In this document: in pieces, positions 32,836-42,558 of the stretch
Layout: the number at the start of each line of letters is the position of its first letter
How positions within the stretch are numbered: position 1 is the first letter of the stretch
Assembly: GCF_001482405.1 (NCBI RefSeq)
Contig: NZ_LPXO01000001.1
Coordinates: 1-64,000, forward strand
From: Pseudoponticoccus marisrubri
GTDB lineage: Bacteria; Pseudomonadota; Alphaproteobacteria; Rhodobacterales; Rhodobacteraceae
Length of the DNA stretch: 64,000 nt
Direction of reading: 5' to 3'
Made by a program: the position numbers and the translations under genes
The notes under the pieces: generated by a model
What the model was told of the DNA's origin: nothing
Seen by the model: the letters and a program-made list of their open reading frames with translations, nothing else
Databases searched by the model: none

Positions 32836-35277
32836 ATGACCCGCCTGCCCATCGACGACGTCCTGCCCGAGCTGATCGAGACCCTGCGCCGCCAAGGCCG
32901 CGCCGTGCTGCAGGCCCCGCCCGGCGCGGGCAAGACCACCCGCGTGCCGCTGGCGCTGCTGGAGGCCGGGCTGCCCCCCGGGCGCATCGTCATGCTCGAG
33001 CCGCGCCGGCTGGCCGCGCGCGCCGCCGCCGCCCGGCTGGCCGAGCAGCTGGGCGAGGCGCCGGGCCGCACCGTGGGCTACCGCATGCGCGGCGAGACGA
33101 AGGTCTCGCGCGAGACGCGCATCGAGGTGGTGACCGAGGGCATCCTGACCCGGATGATCCAGTCCGATCCGGGGCTCGACGGCATCGGCGCGGTGCTGTT
33201 CGACGAGTTCCACGAACGCTCGCTCAATGCCGATCTCGGCCTCGCGCTCTGCCTCGAGATCGCGGGCGCGCTGCGCGACGACCTGATCCTGCTGCCCATG
33301 TCGGCCACGCTCGACGCCGGGCCCGTGGCCACGCTGTTGGACGCGCCCGTCGTCACCTCCGAGGGGCGTGCCTTTCCGGTCGACATCCGCTGGCGCGCCG
33401 CACCCCTGCCCAAGGGCACGCGGCTGGAACAGGCCATGGCCGCGCAGATCGAGACTGCGCTGGCCGAGACCGAGGGCGGCCTTTTGGCCTTCCTGCCCGG
33501 CGAGGGCGAGATCCGCCGCACCGAGGCGCTGCTGCGCCCGCGGCTCGGCCCTGACATCCAGCTGCGCCCGCTCTTCGGGGCGATGGAGCTTTCCGCCCAG
33601 CGCGCCGCGATCCGCCCCGAAAGCACGGGCCGCAAGCTGGTCCTGGCCACCGCCATTGCCGAAACCTCGCTGACGATCGAGGATATCCGCGTCGTCGTCG
33701 ATGGCGGGCGCGCGCGCCGGGCGCGGTTCGATCCCGGCTCGGGCATGTCGCGGCTGGTGACCGAGCGTGTGACCCGCGCCGAGGCCACCCAGCGCGCCGG
33801 CCGCGCCGGCCGTGTCGCGCCGGGCACCGCCTACCGGATCTGGACCAGGGGAGAGGAAGGGGCGCTCAGCCCCTTCCCGCCGGCCGAGATCGAGGCCGCC
33901 GACCTCGCGTCGCTGGCGCTCGATCTCGCGCTCTGGGGCGCCGAGCCCGACCAGCTGCCCTTCCTGACGCCGCCGCCCGCCGGCGCCTTTGCCGAGGCGC
34001 GCGCGCTGTTGCGGATGCTGGGCGCGCTGGATGCGCAGGGCCGCATCACCGCGCATGGGCGCGCGCTGGCGGCGCTGCCGCTGCATCCACGGCTCGCCCA
34101 CATGCTGCACGTGGCCGGCCCCCCGGCCGCGGGGCTCGCCGCGCTGCTCGCCGAACGAGACATCCTGGCCGAGCGCACGACCGACCTGTCGCTGCGGCTG
34201 GCCGCCCTGCGCGACCCTGCGCGCTTTGCCCGCGAACGCGGTAATGCGCTGAACCGCGCCGCGCTTGACCGCGTGAAAAAAGAGGCGCAACGGCTTGGCA
34301 AGGCCGTGAAAACACCCGACAGCGGCAAGTCCCCCGCCGAGATGGCCGCGCTGGCCTATCCCGACCGGATCGGCCTGCGCCGCAAGGGCGATGCGCCGCG
34401 CTTCCAGCTTTCGGGCGGCAAGGGCGCGGTGATGGACGCGGGTGACCCGCTGGCGGGCAGCCGGCTGATCGTGGTCACCGATACCGACGGCAACCCGCGC
34501 GAAGCGCGGATCCGGCAGGCCATCGCGATCCCCGAAAGCGCGCTGCGATCGCTTTTTTCCGAGCAGATCGAATGGGTTGAAAGCTGTTCTTGGAGCAGGC
34601 GCGAGCGCAGGGTCGTGGCGCGCCGGCAGGAACTTCTTGGCGCCATCGCGCTGGATGACCGGGCCTGGAAAGACGCGCCGGCCGAGGCGCTCTCGCGCGC
34701 CATGCTGGAGGGCGTGCGCGAGCTGGGCCTGCCGCTGTCGGATGCGGCGCGACGCTTCTGCGCGCGCGTGGCGCTGGGGCGGGAGGCCGGGCTGGACCTG
34801 CCCGACATGTCCGAAGCCGCGCTGATGGAGACGCTGGAGGACTGGCTGCTGCCCTTCCTTGACGGGGTGCGCAGCGCCGAGGAGTGGAAGCGTTTCGACC
34901 TGCTGCCCGCGCTGCGCGCACGGCTCGACTGGGGACAGATGCAGGCGCTGGACGACGCGGTGCCGGCGCATTTCACCACGCCGCTGGGCCACCGGATCCC
35001 GATCGACTATTCAGGCGACGCGCCCGAGATTTCCCTGCGCCTGCAAGAGCTTTTCGGCCAGAGCTCACACCCGACGGTGGGCAACACGCCGCTGAAGGTC
35101 ACGCTGCTGAGCCCGGCCCGGCGCCCGGTGCAGACCACGATGGACCTGCCGGGCTTCTGGGCCGGCTCCTACGCCGATGTGCGCAAGGACATGCGCGCGC
35201 AATATCCCAAGCACCCCTGGCCCGAGGATCCGACCACGGCCGACCCGACGCTGCGGGCCAAGCCGCGCAAGCGCTGA
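32836..35277 (+). CDS. hrpB: ATP-dependent RNA helicase HrpB
   Basis: This 813-residue DEAH/DExH helicase has a Walker A APPGAGKTT (27-35), DEFH box (123-126), SAT motif MSATLDA, and motif VI ATQRAGRAGRVAPG. An OB-like region and the HrpB-specific C-terminal domain follow (IPIDYSGDAPEISLRLQELFG, then PLKVTLLSPARRPVQTT and QYPKHPWPEDP near the end). The family length is about 810-840. Substrate RNA unknown. The stop is 3 bp from the convergent argF stop. Confidence 0.95.
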   Translation: MTRLPIDDVLPELIETLRRQGRAVLQAPPGAGKTTRVPLALLEAGLPPGRIVMLEPRRLAARAAAARLAEQLGEAPGRTVGYRMRGETKVSRETRIEVVTEGILTRMIQSDPGLDGIGAVLFDEFHERSLNADLGLALCLEIAGALRDDLILLPMSATLDAGPVATLLDAPVVTSEGRAFPVDIRWRAAPLPKGTRLEQAMAAQIETALAETEGGLLAFLPGEGEIRRTEALLRPRLGPDIQLRPLFGAMELSAQRAAIRPESTGRKLVLATAIAETSLTIEDIRVVVDGGRARRARFDPGSGMSRLVTERVTRAEATQRAGRAGRVAPGTAYRIWTRGEEGALSPFPPAEIEAADLASLALDLALWGAEPDQLPFLTPPPAGAFAEARALLRMLGALDAQGRITAHGRALAALPLHPRLAHMLHVAGPPAAGLAALLAERDILAERTTDLSLRLAALRDPARFARERGNALNRAALDRVKKEAQRLGKAVKTPDSGKSPAEMAALAYPDRIGLRRKGDAPRFQLSGGKGAVMDAGDPLAGSRLIVVTDTDGNPREARIRQAIAIPESALRSLFSEQIEWVESCSWSRRERRVVARRQELLGAIALDDRAWKDAPAEALSRAMLEGVRELGLPLSDAARRFCARVALGREAGLDLPDMSEAALMETLEDWLLPFLDGVRSAEEWKRFDLLPALRARLDWGQMQALDDAVPAHFTTPLGHRIPIDYSGDAPEISLRLQELFGQSSHPTVGNTPLKVTLLSPARRPVQTTMDLPGFWAGSYADVRKDMRAQYPKHPWPEDPTTADPTLRAKPRKR

Positions 35278-35280
35278 GCC

Positions 35281-36207
35281 TCAGCCCTCGAGGCACCAGC
35301 GCATGATGGCCTTCTGCGCGTGCAGGCGGTTCTCGGCCTCGTCCCAGATCACCGATTGGGGGCCGTCCATGACCTCGGAGGTCACCTCCTCGCCACGATG
35401 GGCGGGCAGGCAATGCATGAAGAGCGCGTCCTTGCCCGCGGCCTGCATCAGGCGGTCGTTCACCTGGTAGGGGCGCAGCATGTTGTGGCGCCGCTCCTTG
35501 GCCGATTGGGCGTCATGCATCGACACCCAGGTATCGGCCACCACCAGGTCGGCCCCCTCGACCGCCTTGAACGGGTCTCGCTCGATCGTGACGGTGCGCC
35601 CGGCATTGCGCGCGAAGCCCACGAATTCCATCTCGGGGTCCAGCTGCACCGGGCCGGTGAAGGTCAGGTCGAAGCCGAACTGCCCGGCAGCATGCAGGAA
35701 GGAGGCGCAGACATTGTTGCCGTCGCCACACCAGACCACCTTGCGGTCGGCAATGGCGCCGCGATGTTCCTCGAAGGTCAGCACGTCGGCCATGATCTGG
35801 CAGGGATGCGAGCGGTCGGTCAGCCCGTTGATCACCGGCACGGTGGCGTGCTCGGACATCTCTTCCAGCACGGCCTCGTCGAAGGTGCGGATCATGATCA
35901 TGTCGACATAGCGCGACAGCACGCGGGCGGTGTCGGCGATGGTCTCGCCATGGCCAAGCTGCATGTCCGAGCCCGAGAGCACCATGGTCTGCCCGCCCAT
36001 CTGGCGCACGCCCACGTCGAAGGAAACGCGGGTCCGGGTCGAGGGTTTCTCGAAGATCAGCGCGACCATGCGGTCCTTGAGCGGCAACTCGTCGTCGGGC
36101 GCCGCCTTGGGACGGCCTGCGCGCGCGGTCTTGATCGCCTTGGCGTCGTCGATGATGCCCCGCAGGGCGGATTTGTCGGTCTTGTGGATGTCGAGAAAAT
36201 GGTTCAT
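35281..36207 (-). CDS. argF: Ornithine carbamoyltransferase
   Basis: The 308-residue enzyme makes citrulline from ornithine and carbamoyl phosphate in arginine biosynthesis. The carbamoyl-phosphate loop STRTR (about 56-60), [11 protein letters not shown], the ornithine-binding DxxxSMG-like WVSMHD and the C-terminal [11 protein letters not shown] are all present. It is preceded by argD on the same strand (76 bp gap with a repeat element), so the two arginine genes form a divided operon, as in many Alphaproteobacteria. Confidence 0.97.
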   Translation of the reverse strand: MNHFLDIHKTDKSALRGIIDDAKAIKTARAGRPKAAPDDELPLKDRMVALIFEKPSTRTRVSFDVGVRQMGGQTMVLSGSDMQLGHGETIADTARVLSRYVDMIMIRTFDEAVLEEMSEHATVPVINGLTDRSHPCQIMADVLTFEEHRGAIADRKVVWCGDGNNVCASFLHAAGQFGFDLTFTGPVQLDPEMEFVGFARNAGRTVTIERDPFKAVEGADLVVADTWVSMHDAQSAKERRHNMLRPYQVNDRLMQAAGKDALFMHCLPAHRGEEVTSEVMDGPQSVIWDEAENRLHAQKAIMRWCLEG

Positions 36208-36227
36208 CGGGTCCGTCTTTGATCGGC

Positions 36228-36290
36228 GGGACTCCCGGGGGCCAGCCCCCGGACCCCCGGAGTATTTGTGGAAAGATGAAAGTCAGGCGG
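36228..36290. repeat. Intergenic AAATACTCC/G-run repeat, copy 2
   Basis: On the minus strand it reads CATCTTTCCACAAATACTCC, then GGGGGTCCGGGGGCTGG and CCCCCGGGAGTCCC. It shares CAAATACTCC and the G-run plus a self-complementary block with copy 1 at 32739. It fills the argD-argF gap, so it could attenuate or end the argD transcript. Confidence 0.65.
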
Positions 36291-37464
36291 GTTCCGGCGC
36301 GAGCGTGGCGGCGGCGGCGTCGAGCCGGCGCAGCGCCTCGTCGGCCTCGGCCGCGCTCAGGGTCAGGGGCGGCAGCAGGCGCACGATATTGTCGGCCGCG
36401 GGCACCGTGATCAGCCCCTGGTCATAGCCGGCGCGCACCATGTCGGCGGGGGCGCAGCGCGTGCGGATGCCCAGCATCAGGCCCAGGCCGCGCACGCTGT
36501 CGAAGACATGCGGGTGGGCGGTGACCAGCGCCTGCAGCCCGTCGCGCAGCTGCGCGCCGCGCGCCGTCACGTTGTCGAGGAAACTCGGGTCGGCCACGTG
36601 GTCGAGCACCGCCAGCCCCACGGCGCAGCCCAGCGGGTTGCCGCCATAGGTGGAGCCATGGGTGCCCGCGACCATGCCGCTGGCGGCGGCCTCGGTGGCC
36701 AGAACCGCACCCAGCGGGAAGCCGCCGCCGATGCCCTTGGCCACCATCATGATGTCCGGGGTCACGCCGGCCCGTTCATGGGCGAAGAGCCGGCCGGTCC
36801 GGCCCATGCCGCATTGCACCTCGTCAAGGATCAGCAGGATCCCCTTCTCGTCGCAGAGCGCGCGCAGGCCCTTCAGGCATTGCTCCGGCAGGACGCGGAT
36901 CCCGCCCTCGCCCTGGACGGGTTCGATCAGGATGGCGGCGGTCGTGTCGGTGATGGCGGCATGCAGCGCGTCATGGTCGCCCCAGGGCAGATGGGTGAAG
37001 CCGGGCAGCACCGGGCCGAACCCGTCCACCATCTTGGGCGCGCCGGAGGCGGCGATGGCGGCCGAGGAGCGGCCGTGGAAGCAGCCGTCGAAGGTCAGGA
37101 TCTCGGTCTTCTGCGGCTGGCCGGCATCGTGCCAGCGCTTGCGCGCCATCTTGACGGCCAGTTCGCAGGATTCGGTGCCCGAATTTGTGAAGAAGACCGT
37201 GTCGGCAAAGGTCGTCTCGACCAGCCTTGCGGCCAGCGCCTCCTGCTGGGGGATCTCGTAGAGGTTGGAAACATGCCAGAGCCGGCCCGCCTGTTCGGTC
37301 AGCGCCGCAACCAGATCGGGATGGGCATGGCCCAGCGCGTTCACCGCGATGCCTGATCCCATGTCGAGAAAGCGTCGACCATCCGCCTCGATCAGCCAGC
37401 TGCCTTCGCCCTTGACGAAATGCAGGGGCGCGCGTGCATAGGTGGGCAGGACGGGAGCGATCAT
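36283..37464 (-). CDS. argD: Acetylornithine aminotransferase
   Basis: A 393-residue class III PLP aminotransferase. The sequence has GSGIAVNALGHAHP, FFTNSGTESCELAVKMARK, the cofactor motif LILDEVQCGMGRTG and the PLP-lysine in MMVAKGIGGGFPLGA. HGSTYGGNPLGCAVG is the subunit-interface signature. It makes N-acetylornithine, upstream of ArgF action. Start MIAPVLPTYARAPL at 37464 has AGGAGAAAG ahead; the earlier ATG at 37575 is unsupported. Confidence 0.96.
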   Translation of the reverse strand: MIAPVLPTYARAPLHFVKGEGSWLIEADGRRFLDMGSGIAVNALGHAHPDLVAALTEQAGRLWHVSNLYEIPQQEALAARLVETTFADTVFFTNSGTESCELAVKMARKRWHDAGQPQKTEILTFDGCFHGRSSAAIAASGAPKMVDGFGPVLPGFTHLPWGDHDALHAAITDTTAAILIEPVQGEGGIRVLPEQCLKGLRALCDEKGILLILDEVQCGMGRTGRLFAHERAGVTPDIMMVAKGIGGGFPLGAVLATEAAASGMVAGTHGSTYGGNPLGCAVGLAVLDHVADPSFLDNVTARGAQLRDGLQALVTAHPHVFDSVRGLGLMLGIRTRCAPADMVRAGYDQGLITVPAADNIVRLLPPLTLSAAEADEALRRLDAAAATLAPEPA

Positions 37465-37694
37465 CGCTTTCTCCTCGGGAATGTGAGGCCTTGATTGGTG
37501 GCAAGCCACCGCGGCCAAGTCAAGCTGTACGGGGGAAGGGACACGAGGGGCGGGCCCGCCGAGGCGGGAGAGCATTCAGGCTCGTCGGATACCGGTCGCA
37601 TGTGTCATGCAGCTCGCTTAGGCAGGCCGTCTTCGAAAAGCAAGCGTGAATTTCCGCGTTGCCTGCGCAGCACGCGCTGTTCTAGCCTTGGGCC

Positions 37695-38657
37695 ATGCAG
37701 GCGCCCGTGATCGACAATCTGCAATATTGCAACTTCTCGGAGCGGATCTTCCGCCATCTGCGCGAGGGCGGCGTGGACGCGATCCATGTCACCGTGGCCT
37801 ATCACGAGGATTTCCGCGAGACGGTCGCCAATCTCGCCCGGTGGAACCGGCTGTTCGAGCGCCACCCCGGGCTGATCCTGCGCGGCACCGAGGCGGCCCA
37901 CGTGGCGCAGGCGCAGGCCAGCGGGCGCACCGCGGTGTTCTTCGGGCTGCAGACGCCGCATCCGCTGGGCGACGATATCGGCATGGTCGAGATCCTGCAC
38001 CAGCTGGGGATCCGCTTCATGCAGCTGAGCTACAACACCCAGTCGCTGCTGGCGGCGGGGTATCTCGAGGACGAGGATACGGGCCTGACCCGGATGGGCC
38101 GCGAGGTGGTGGCCGAGATGAACCGCGTCGGGCTGGTCGTGGACATGAGCCATTCGGGCGAACGCTCGACGCTGGAGGCGATCGAGGCCGCGACCCGCCC
38201 TATCGCCATCACCCATGCCAATCCCGACTGGTGGCACCCGGTGGCGCGCAACAAGTCCGACACGGTGCTCAAGGAGCTGACCAATGCGGGCGGGATGCTG
38301 GGCCTCTCGCTCTACCCCCACCACCTGAAGGACGGGCCGGACTGCACGCTGGCGGCGTTCTGCGAGATGGTGGCCGAGGCGGCCGAGCGCTACGGCGCGG
38401 ACAATCTCGGGATCGGCAGCGATCTCTGCCAGGACCAGCCCGACAGCGTGGTGCGCTGGATGCGCGCCGGGCGCTGGACGCGGGCGCAGGATGACAGCGC
38501 GCGCTTTCCGCCACAGCCCGAATGGTTCCGCGACAACCGCGACTGGGACACGCTGCGCGACGGGTTGCGCGGCGTGGGCTTCTCGCGCGGCGAGGCGGAC
38601 GGCATCCTGGGCGCGAACTGGCTGCGCTTCTACGAGACGAGCTTCGGCCCGGCCTGA
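37695..38657 (+). CDS. Membrane-dipeptidase-like (peptidase M19) protein with altered metal ligands
   Basis: This 320-residue cytosolic protein (no signal peptide) is collinear with renal-dipeptidase-type M19 enzymes: MQLSYNTQSLLAAGY (109-123), LVVDMSHSGERST (147-159), PIAITHANPDWWHP (169-182) and GADNLGIGSDL. In the family two zinc ions are held by HxD near the N-terminus, a bridging Glu and two His. Here the N-terminus reads VIDNLQYCN and the bridging-Glu position appears as Q86 (FFGLQTPHP), while H153 and H174 remain. A changed metal centre or a non-peptidase role is likely. Rhodobacterales commonly carry this variant; the substrate is unknown. Confidence 0.75.
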   Translation: MQAPVIDNLQYCNFSERIFRHLREGGVDAIHVTVAYHEDFRETVANLARWNRLFERHPGLILRGTEAAHVAQAQASGRTAVFFGLQTPHPLGDDIGMVEILHQLGIRFMQLSYNTQSLLAAGYLEDEDTGLTRMGREVVAEMNRVGLVVDMSHSGERSTLEAIEAATRPIAITHANPDWWHPVARNKSDTVLKELTNAGGMLGLSLYPHHLKDGPDCTLAAFCEMVAEAAERYGADNLGIGSDLCQDQPDSVVRWMRAGRWTRAQDDSARFPPQPEWFRDNRDWDTLRDGLRGVGFSRGEADGILGANWLRFYETSFGPA

Positions 38658-38681
38658 AACCCGGCCTGAACGGGGCCCGGC

Positions 38682-39485
38682 TCAGCCGGGTTTGCGCGCG
38701 GTCAGGCAGAGGAACAGGATCGCGCCGTAGAACCGCCCCGCCGCGATGCGGTCGCGGCATTCGGCGACGAAGCCCTCGGCCAGCGCCGGGCCCATCTCGC
38801 CGGCGCGCCGCGCGGCGTCGACGCCGCGCCCGATCAGGGTCTCCAGATAGGTGGCCGGCGCGGTCTGGACATAGCCGAAGGGCTCGGTCGTCACGGAAGT
38901 GAAGCCCTGCGCCATGGCCGCCTGCGGCAGGGCGCGCATGACATAGGGCGCGTGGATCAGGTTGCGCATCACCGCCTGCATGGCGGCCTGCAGCGGATCG
39001 CCCTCGAACAGCGCCACGGTGTTGGTGGCGTAATCCCCGTCGAACACGGCCAGCGTGCCGCCCGGGCGCAGGACGCGCCACGCCTCGGTCAGCGCGGCCC
39101 CGGTGTCGGGGATGTGGGAATAGACCGTATGCGCCACGACCACGTCGACGCTGGCCGCTGGCAGCGCGCTTTGCGTGACATCGCCGGTGCGGAAGCTGAC
39201 CGGGCCGCCCTCGTCGAAACGCGCCCGCGCGCGCGCCAGCAGCGCGGCCGAGGGGTCCACGCCCACCAGCCGCGAAGGCGCCATGTGCCGGGCCAGCTGC
39301 GCCGTGCTGGCGCCATTGCCGCAGCCCAGTTCCAGCACCTCGGCCCCCGGTCCGGGCAGGCCGCCCATGTAGCGCGCGCAGATGGCCTGCATCTGCGGCT
39401 CGGCCGCGCGCGCATCCATGGAGGCGGCGATGGCGTCGATCACGCCCTCGGGCTGGTCGGCGATCTGCAGGTAGATGTCCGGCAT
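38682..39485 (-). CDS. Class I SAM-dependent methyltransferase
   Basis: The 267-residue methyltransferase has the SAM loop EVLELGCGNGASTAQLA (about 50-66), VGVDPSAALLARAR (motif II), VDVVVAHTVYSHIPD (motif IV) and WRVLRPGGTLAVFDGDYA (motif V/VI). It is UbiE/type-11-like. Acceptor unknown. The start at 39485 (MPDIYLQIADQPE) is preferred to the ATG at 39596. Confidence 0.85.
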   Translation of the reverse strand: MPDIYLQIADQPEGVIDAIAASMDARAAEPQMQAICARYMGGLPGPGAEVLELGCGNGASTAQLARHMAPSRLVGVDPSAALLARARARFDEGGPVSFRTGDVTQSALPAASVDVVVAHTVYSHIPDTGAALTEAWRVLRPGGTLAVFDGDYATNTVALFEGDPLQAAMQAVMRNLIHAPYVMRALPQAAMAQGFTSVTTEPFGYVQTAPATYLETLIGRGVDAARRAGEMGPALAEGFVAECRDRIAAGRFYGAILFLCLTARKPG

Positions 39486-39589
39486 GCGCGTTCCCCCGGC
39501 GGCATGGCCTTCAGTGTGACGCAAGGGCAGGCAAAAGGCAAAACCCGTCTGCGTCTGGCGCCCTGCAGGCTTTTCAGACGGGGGCCGCC

Positions 39590-41260
39590 ATGGCACTCTG
39601 CCATCTCATGAAGGACCTACTGGACCCGCCGCCGCCCCAGACGGACCTGCGCCATCCCGCGCAGGTCATGCGGCCGGAGCGGCTGGGCGCGATGATGCCG
39701 ACGCGGCTCTCCTTCCTGCGGGTGCTGACCCGCCAGCTGTCGGCCGAGGGCGCGCGCCTGACCCGCCCGGTCTGGCAGATCGACGCGCAGGGACATGGCC
39801 ACGCGGTCTACACGATCCCGCTGGGCGGGCGACCCTACAGCCTCGTGGCCGTGTCTTGCCACCTGCCCGACGCGATGCGCACCGACCGGGTGATCGCCAC
39901 TGCATGGGATGCGGGGTTCGTGCTCTATGACGGGGTGCCGGATGCGGCCGAGATCGCGCGCCTCTGCGCCGCCGCGCCCCGGCAGGAGGCCGCCCGCTTC
40001 ACCGAGCGTGACCTCGTGCTGTCGCGCGCCAACAAGTCGGTGCGGCTCTTCACCCATGTGGTCGACCGCCTGCGCGCCGGGGCGCAGCCCGATCCCGCCC
40101 GCATCGCCGAGGTCGGCTACCTGATGCGCACCACCGCGGTCTATGGAAATGGCAAGTTCGGCATCGCCGATCGCGGCGTGATCGCCGGGCGGCCCGGCAT
40201 CGGCGGGGCCTTCGCGGCCGAGATGCTGACCGTCTGGCTGATCCGCTGCTTCACACATGACCTTGTCGAGCATCTGGGCGGCGCGGCGCTGGAGCCCGCG
40301 CTCAAGCGGCATCTCGGCATCGGCAATGCCACGGGGCTGGGCATGGCGCCCTTCCTCGTCTCGCACCCGGTGCTGCTCAACAACTGGATGCTGGCGCGCG
40401 AGACGGCGCTGGCCCGGGTGCGCGCCATCGGCAGCCTGTCAGAGACCGAGCGCGACCGCCTGCGCGCGCTGGCACGGCGCGCGGCGCAGCACCTGGAGGC
40501 CTGGCAGGTGCCCGACCCGGACGCCGCCGCGCGCATCGCCCGGCTGCGCGCCGACTGGCCGCAGGTGCTGGACTGGCTGGACGCCCTGCCCGAGCGCCGC
40601 CCGCTCGACACGTTGGTCCGGCGCGGCGAACACCACTCGCCCGACCTGCAGGAGCTGCTGGTCGCGCTGGTCCTGGAACCCTTCGGCGCGCTGGTCGACC
40701 CGCTGGCCGCGCAGATGGTCGAGCCACCCGGCGCGCAACCGGCCCTGTTCGGCGATGCGGTCGAGCTGCGCCAGGCCATTGCCGAGCAGTTCGGCTGGGC
40801 GGTCGAGATCGATTTCGACGCGCCCGGGGCGCAGCAGCTCTTCTGGTACGTCTCCGAGGAAAAGCGCGAACCCCGGCTGGGCCTGCGCGATACCGAGCCG
40901 GGGGCCGAGCGCGAAAGCCCGCTGGACATCGCCCGCCGGGTCAAGGCGCTCTGGCAGGCGCTGGACGGGGTGCAGGATCTGGCGGCGTTCCGGCAGGCCC
41001 ACCCGCACCACGAACTGGCGATCCGGCGCGTGCAGATGGCGGTGTTCCACCCTTTCTCCGAGATCCGCGGCAACCTGATCGGCGCCGGCTGCCGCCCCGT
41101 CGACATGCTGCGCTGCAAGCTGGCCCTGTTCGGCGCCACCGGCTTCGATCCCAAGTCCGACCGCTGGACCCGCGTGACCCTGGCCCAGGGCGCGCCCCTG
41201 CCCGAAGAGCTGGGCAGCCCGCGCGCCGATGACTGGTGGCTGGAGGTGCTGCAGGCGTGA
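39590..41260 (+). CDS. Large conserved protein of unknown function
   Basis: A 556-residue (or 550 from ATG 39608) soluble protein I cannot assign. Visible blocks: PERLGAMMPTRLSFLRVL (about 29-46), HAVYTIPLGGRPYSLVAVSC, LMRTTAVYGNGKFGIADR and GIGNATGLGMAPFLVSHPVLLNNWML. The central Gly-Asn motifs and the Cys-containing strand hint at an enzyme, but no catalytic family is clear. It is translationally coupled to the next gene by a GTGA overlap (41257-41260), so they act together. Similar pairs seem to occur in other Rhodobacterales and Burkholderiales. Neither start has a strong Shine-Dalgarno sequence. Confidence 0.7.
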   Translation: MALCHLMKDLLDPPPPQTDLRHPAQVMRPERLGAMMPTRLSFLRVLTRQLSAEGARLTRPVWQIDAQGHGHAVYTIPLGGRPYSLVAVSCHLPDAMRTDRVIATAWDAGFVLYDGVPDAAEIARLCAAAPRQEAARFTERDLVLSRANKSVRLFTHVVDRLRAGAQPDPARIAEVGYLMRTTAVYGNGKFGIADRGVIAGRPGIGGAFAAEMLTVWLIRCFTHDLVEHLGGAALEPALKRHLGIGNATGLGMAPFLVSHPVLLNNWMLARETALARVRAIGSLSETERDRLRALARRAAQHLEAWQVPDPDAAARIARLRADWPQVLDWLDALPERRPLDTLVRRGEHHSPDLQELLVALVLEPFGALVDPLAAQMVEPPGAQPALFGDAVELRQAIAEQFGWAVEIDFDAPGAQQLFWYVSEEKREPRLGLRDTEPGAERESPLDIARRVKALWQALDGVQDLAAFRQAHPHHELAIRRVQMAVFHPFSEIRGNLIGAGCRPVDMLRCKLALFGATGFDPKSDRWTRVTLAQGAPLPEELGSPRADDWWLEVLQA

Positions 41261-41778
41261 CCCGCTCGGCCAGCGAAATCGCGGCGCTGGCCCGGGAGGC
41301 GGCCCGCGGCGCCGGCTTCCCCCCCGCGCAGGCCGACAGTTTCGGGCGCGCCGCCGTGCTGCACCTGGCCCGCGGCGGAGACGAGGCCACCCTGCGCGCC
41401 GCGCTGGCCGATCCCGCCGACAGCCCCATCCTGCGCCTGCCGCTCCTGGCCGAGGACATCCTGCGCGCCCTGACGCTGGCCGGGCCCCAGGTCGAGATGA
41501 CGCTGCATCCCGGCGACGCGGCATTGGCCCCGGCCTATATCGCGCTGCTCGACATCGCGATCGAGACGCTGGAAATCGTGCCCGGATCCGACGGGGCGCA
41601 GCGCCTGCGTGTGCACGCCGACGCCGAGCGCGTCGCGGCAACCGCCCTGCCCGCCCGGCTGGCAGTGAGCGAGAGCCTGGCGGCCGAGCTGGGCGCGCTG
41701 GCCGACCGCACGCTCGTGCCCGCCTCCGAGCAGTCGCGCAGCGCGGGCGCCGGGGCGGGCGATATCGACAATGACTGA
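41257..41778 (+). CDS. DUF3726-like protein, partner of the upstream unknown gene
   Basis: The 173-residue product from GTG 41257 begins MTRSASEIAALAREAARGAGFPPAQADSF. That start recalls DUF3726, whose members begin with a similar helix and sit beside dehydrogenases or unknown large proteins. The rest is Ala/Leu-rich with no catalytic motif. GTG overlaps the previous stop (GTGA), which decides the start over ATG 41236. Convergent with truA, stops 6 bp apart. Confidence 0.6.
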   Translation: MTRSASEIAALAREAARGAGFPPAQADSFGRAAVLHLARGGDEATLRAALADPADSPILRLPLLAEDILRALTLAGPQVEMTLHPGDAALAPAYIALLDIAIETLEIVPGSDGAQRLRVHADAERVAATALPARLAVSESLAAELGALADRTLVPASEQSRSAGAGAGDIDND

Positions 41779-41784
41779 GCGCGC

Positions 41785-42558
41785 TCAGGCGGGCGCGAAG
41801 GGATCCTGCGGATAGCCGACGCCCGCGAGGTAGAGCCCGTGCGGCGGGCAGACCGGCCCGCAGGCCGCGCGGTCGCGCGCCTCCAGCGCCGCGCGCACAT
41901 CCTCGGGCGCCCAGGCCCCGGACCCGACCCGCTCCAGCGTGCCCACGATCGAGCGGACCTGGTTGTGCAGGAAGGAGCGTGCGCGCAGCCGGAACTGCAG
42001 CTCGGGTCCCGCCGGCCCCTCCAGCGCGTCGATCTCCAGCGAATCCAGCGTCTTGACCGGTGATTTCGCCTGGCAGATGGTTGAGCGGAAGGTGGTGAAA
42101 TCGTGCTGCCCCACCAGCAGCGCGGCCGCCGCGCGCATGGGGCCGACCTCCAGCTCGTGCTTGACCTGCCAGACCTGCCCGGCCTCCAGCGTCGCCGGCG
42201 CGCGGCGCATCAGCAGCCGGAACAGGTAGCGCCGCTCGATGGCCGAAAAGCGCGCATGCCAGTCCTCCGCCACGCGCGCGACCTGCCGGATCGCCACCGG
42301 CGCGGGCTTGAGATGGAAGTTCAGCGCCTCGCCCAGCCGGAACGGCGCCCAGTCCCGCGCCATGTCGCACTGCGCCACCTGCCCGCGCGCATGCACCCCC
42401 GCATCGGTGCGCCCGGCCGCGGCGATGGTATGGGCGCGCGGCTCGAGCTGGGCCAGGGCCGCCTCGATGGCGCCCTGGACCGAGGGCTGGTCCGCCTGCC
42501 GCTGCCAGCCCGCGAAGGGCCGTCCGTCATATTCCACCAAAAGCGCATATCTGGGCAT
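41785..42558 (-). CDS. truA: tRNA pseudouridine(38-40) synthase
   Basis: The 257-residue enzyme converts U38-40 in the anticodon arm to pseudouridine. It starts [21 protein letters not shown], has the catalytic aspartate in [15 protein letters not shown] (about residue 52), and later [16 protein letters not shown] and [11 protein letters not shown]. All family blocks are present. Start at 42558 is the exact family N-terminus. Confidence 0.97.
   Translation of the reverse strand: MPRYALLVEYDGRPFAGWQRQADQPSVQGAIEAALAQLEPRAHTIAAAGRTDAGVHARGQVAQCDMARDWAPFRLGEALNFHLKPAPVAIRQVARVAEDWHARFSAIERRYLFRLLMRRAPATLEAGQVWQVKHELEVGPMRAAAALLVGQHDFTTFRSTICQAKSPVKTLDSLEIDALEGPAGPELQFRLRARSFLHNQVRSIVGTLERVGSGAWAPEDVRAALEARDRAACGPVCPPHGLYLAGVGYPQDPFAPA

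Noticed and set aside
31702-34992. Very long open frame extending upstream of meaB on the minus strand, opposite hrpB
   Set aside because: Only the part from 32682 down is MeaB; the rest is antisense to hrpB and open because of GC-rich codon bias.
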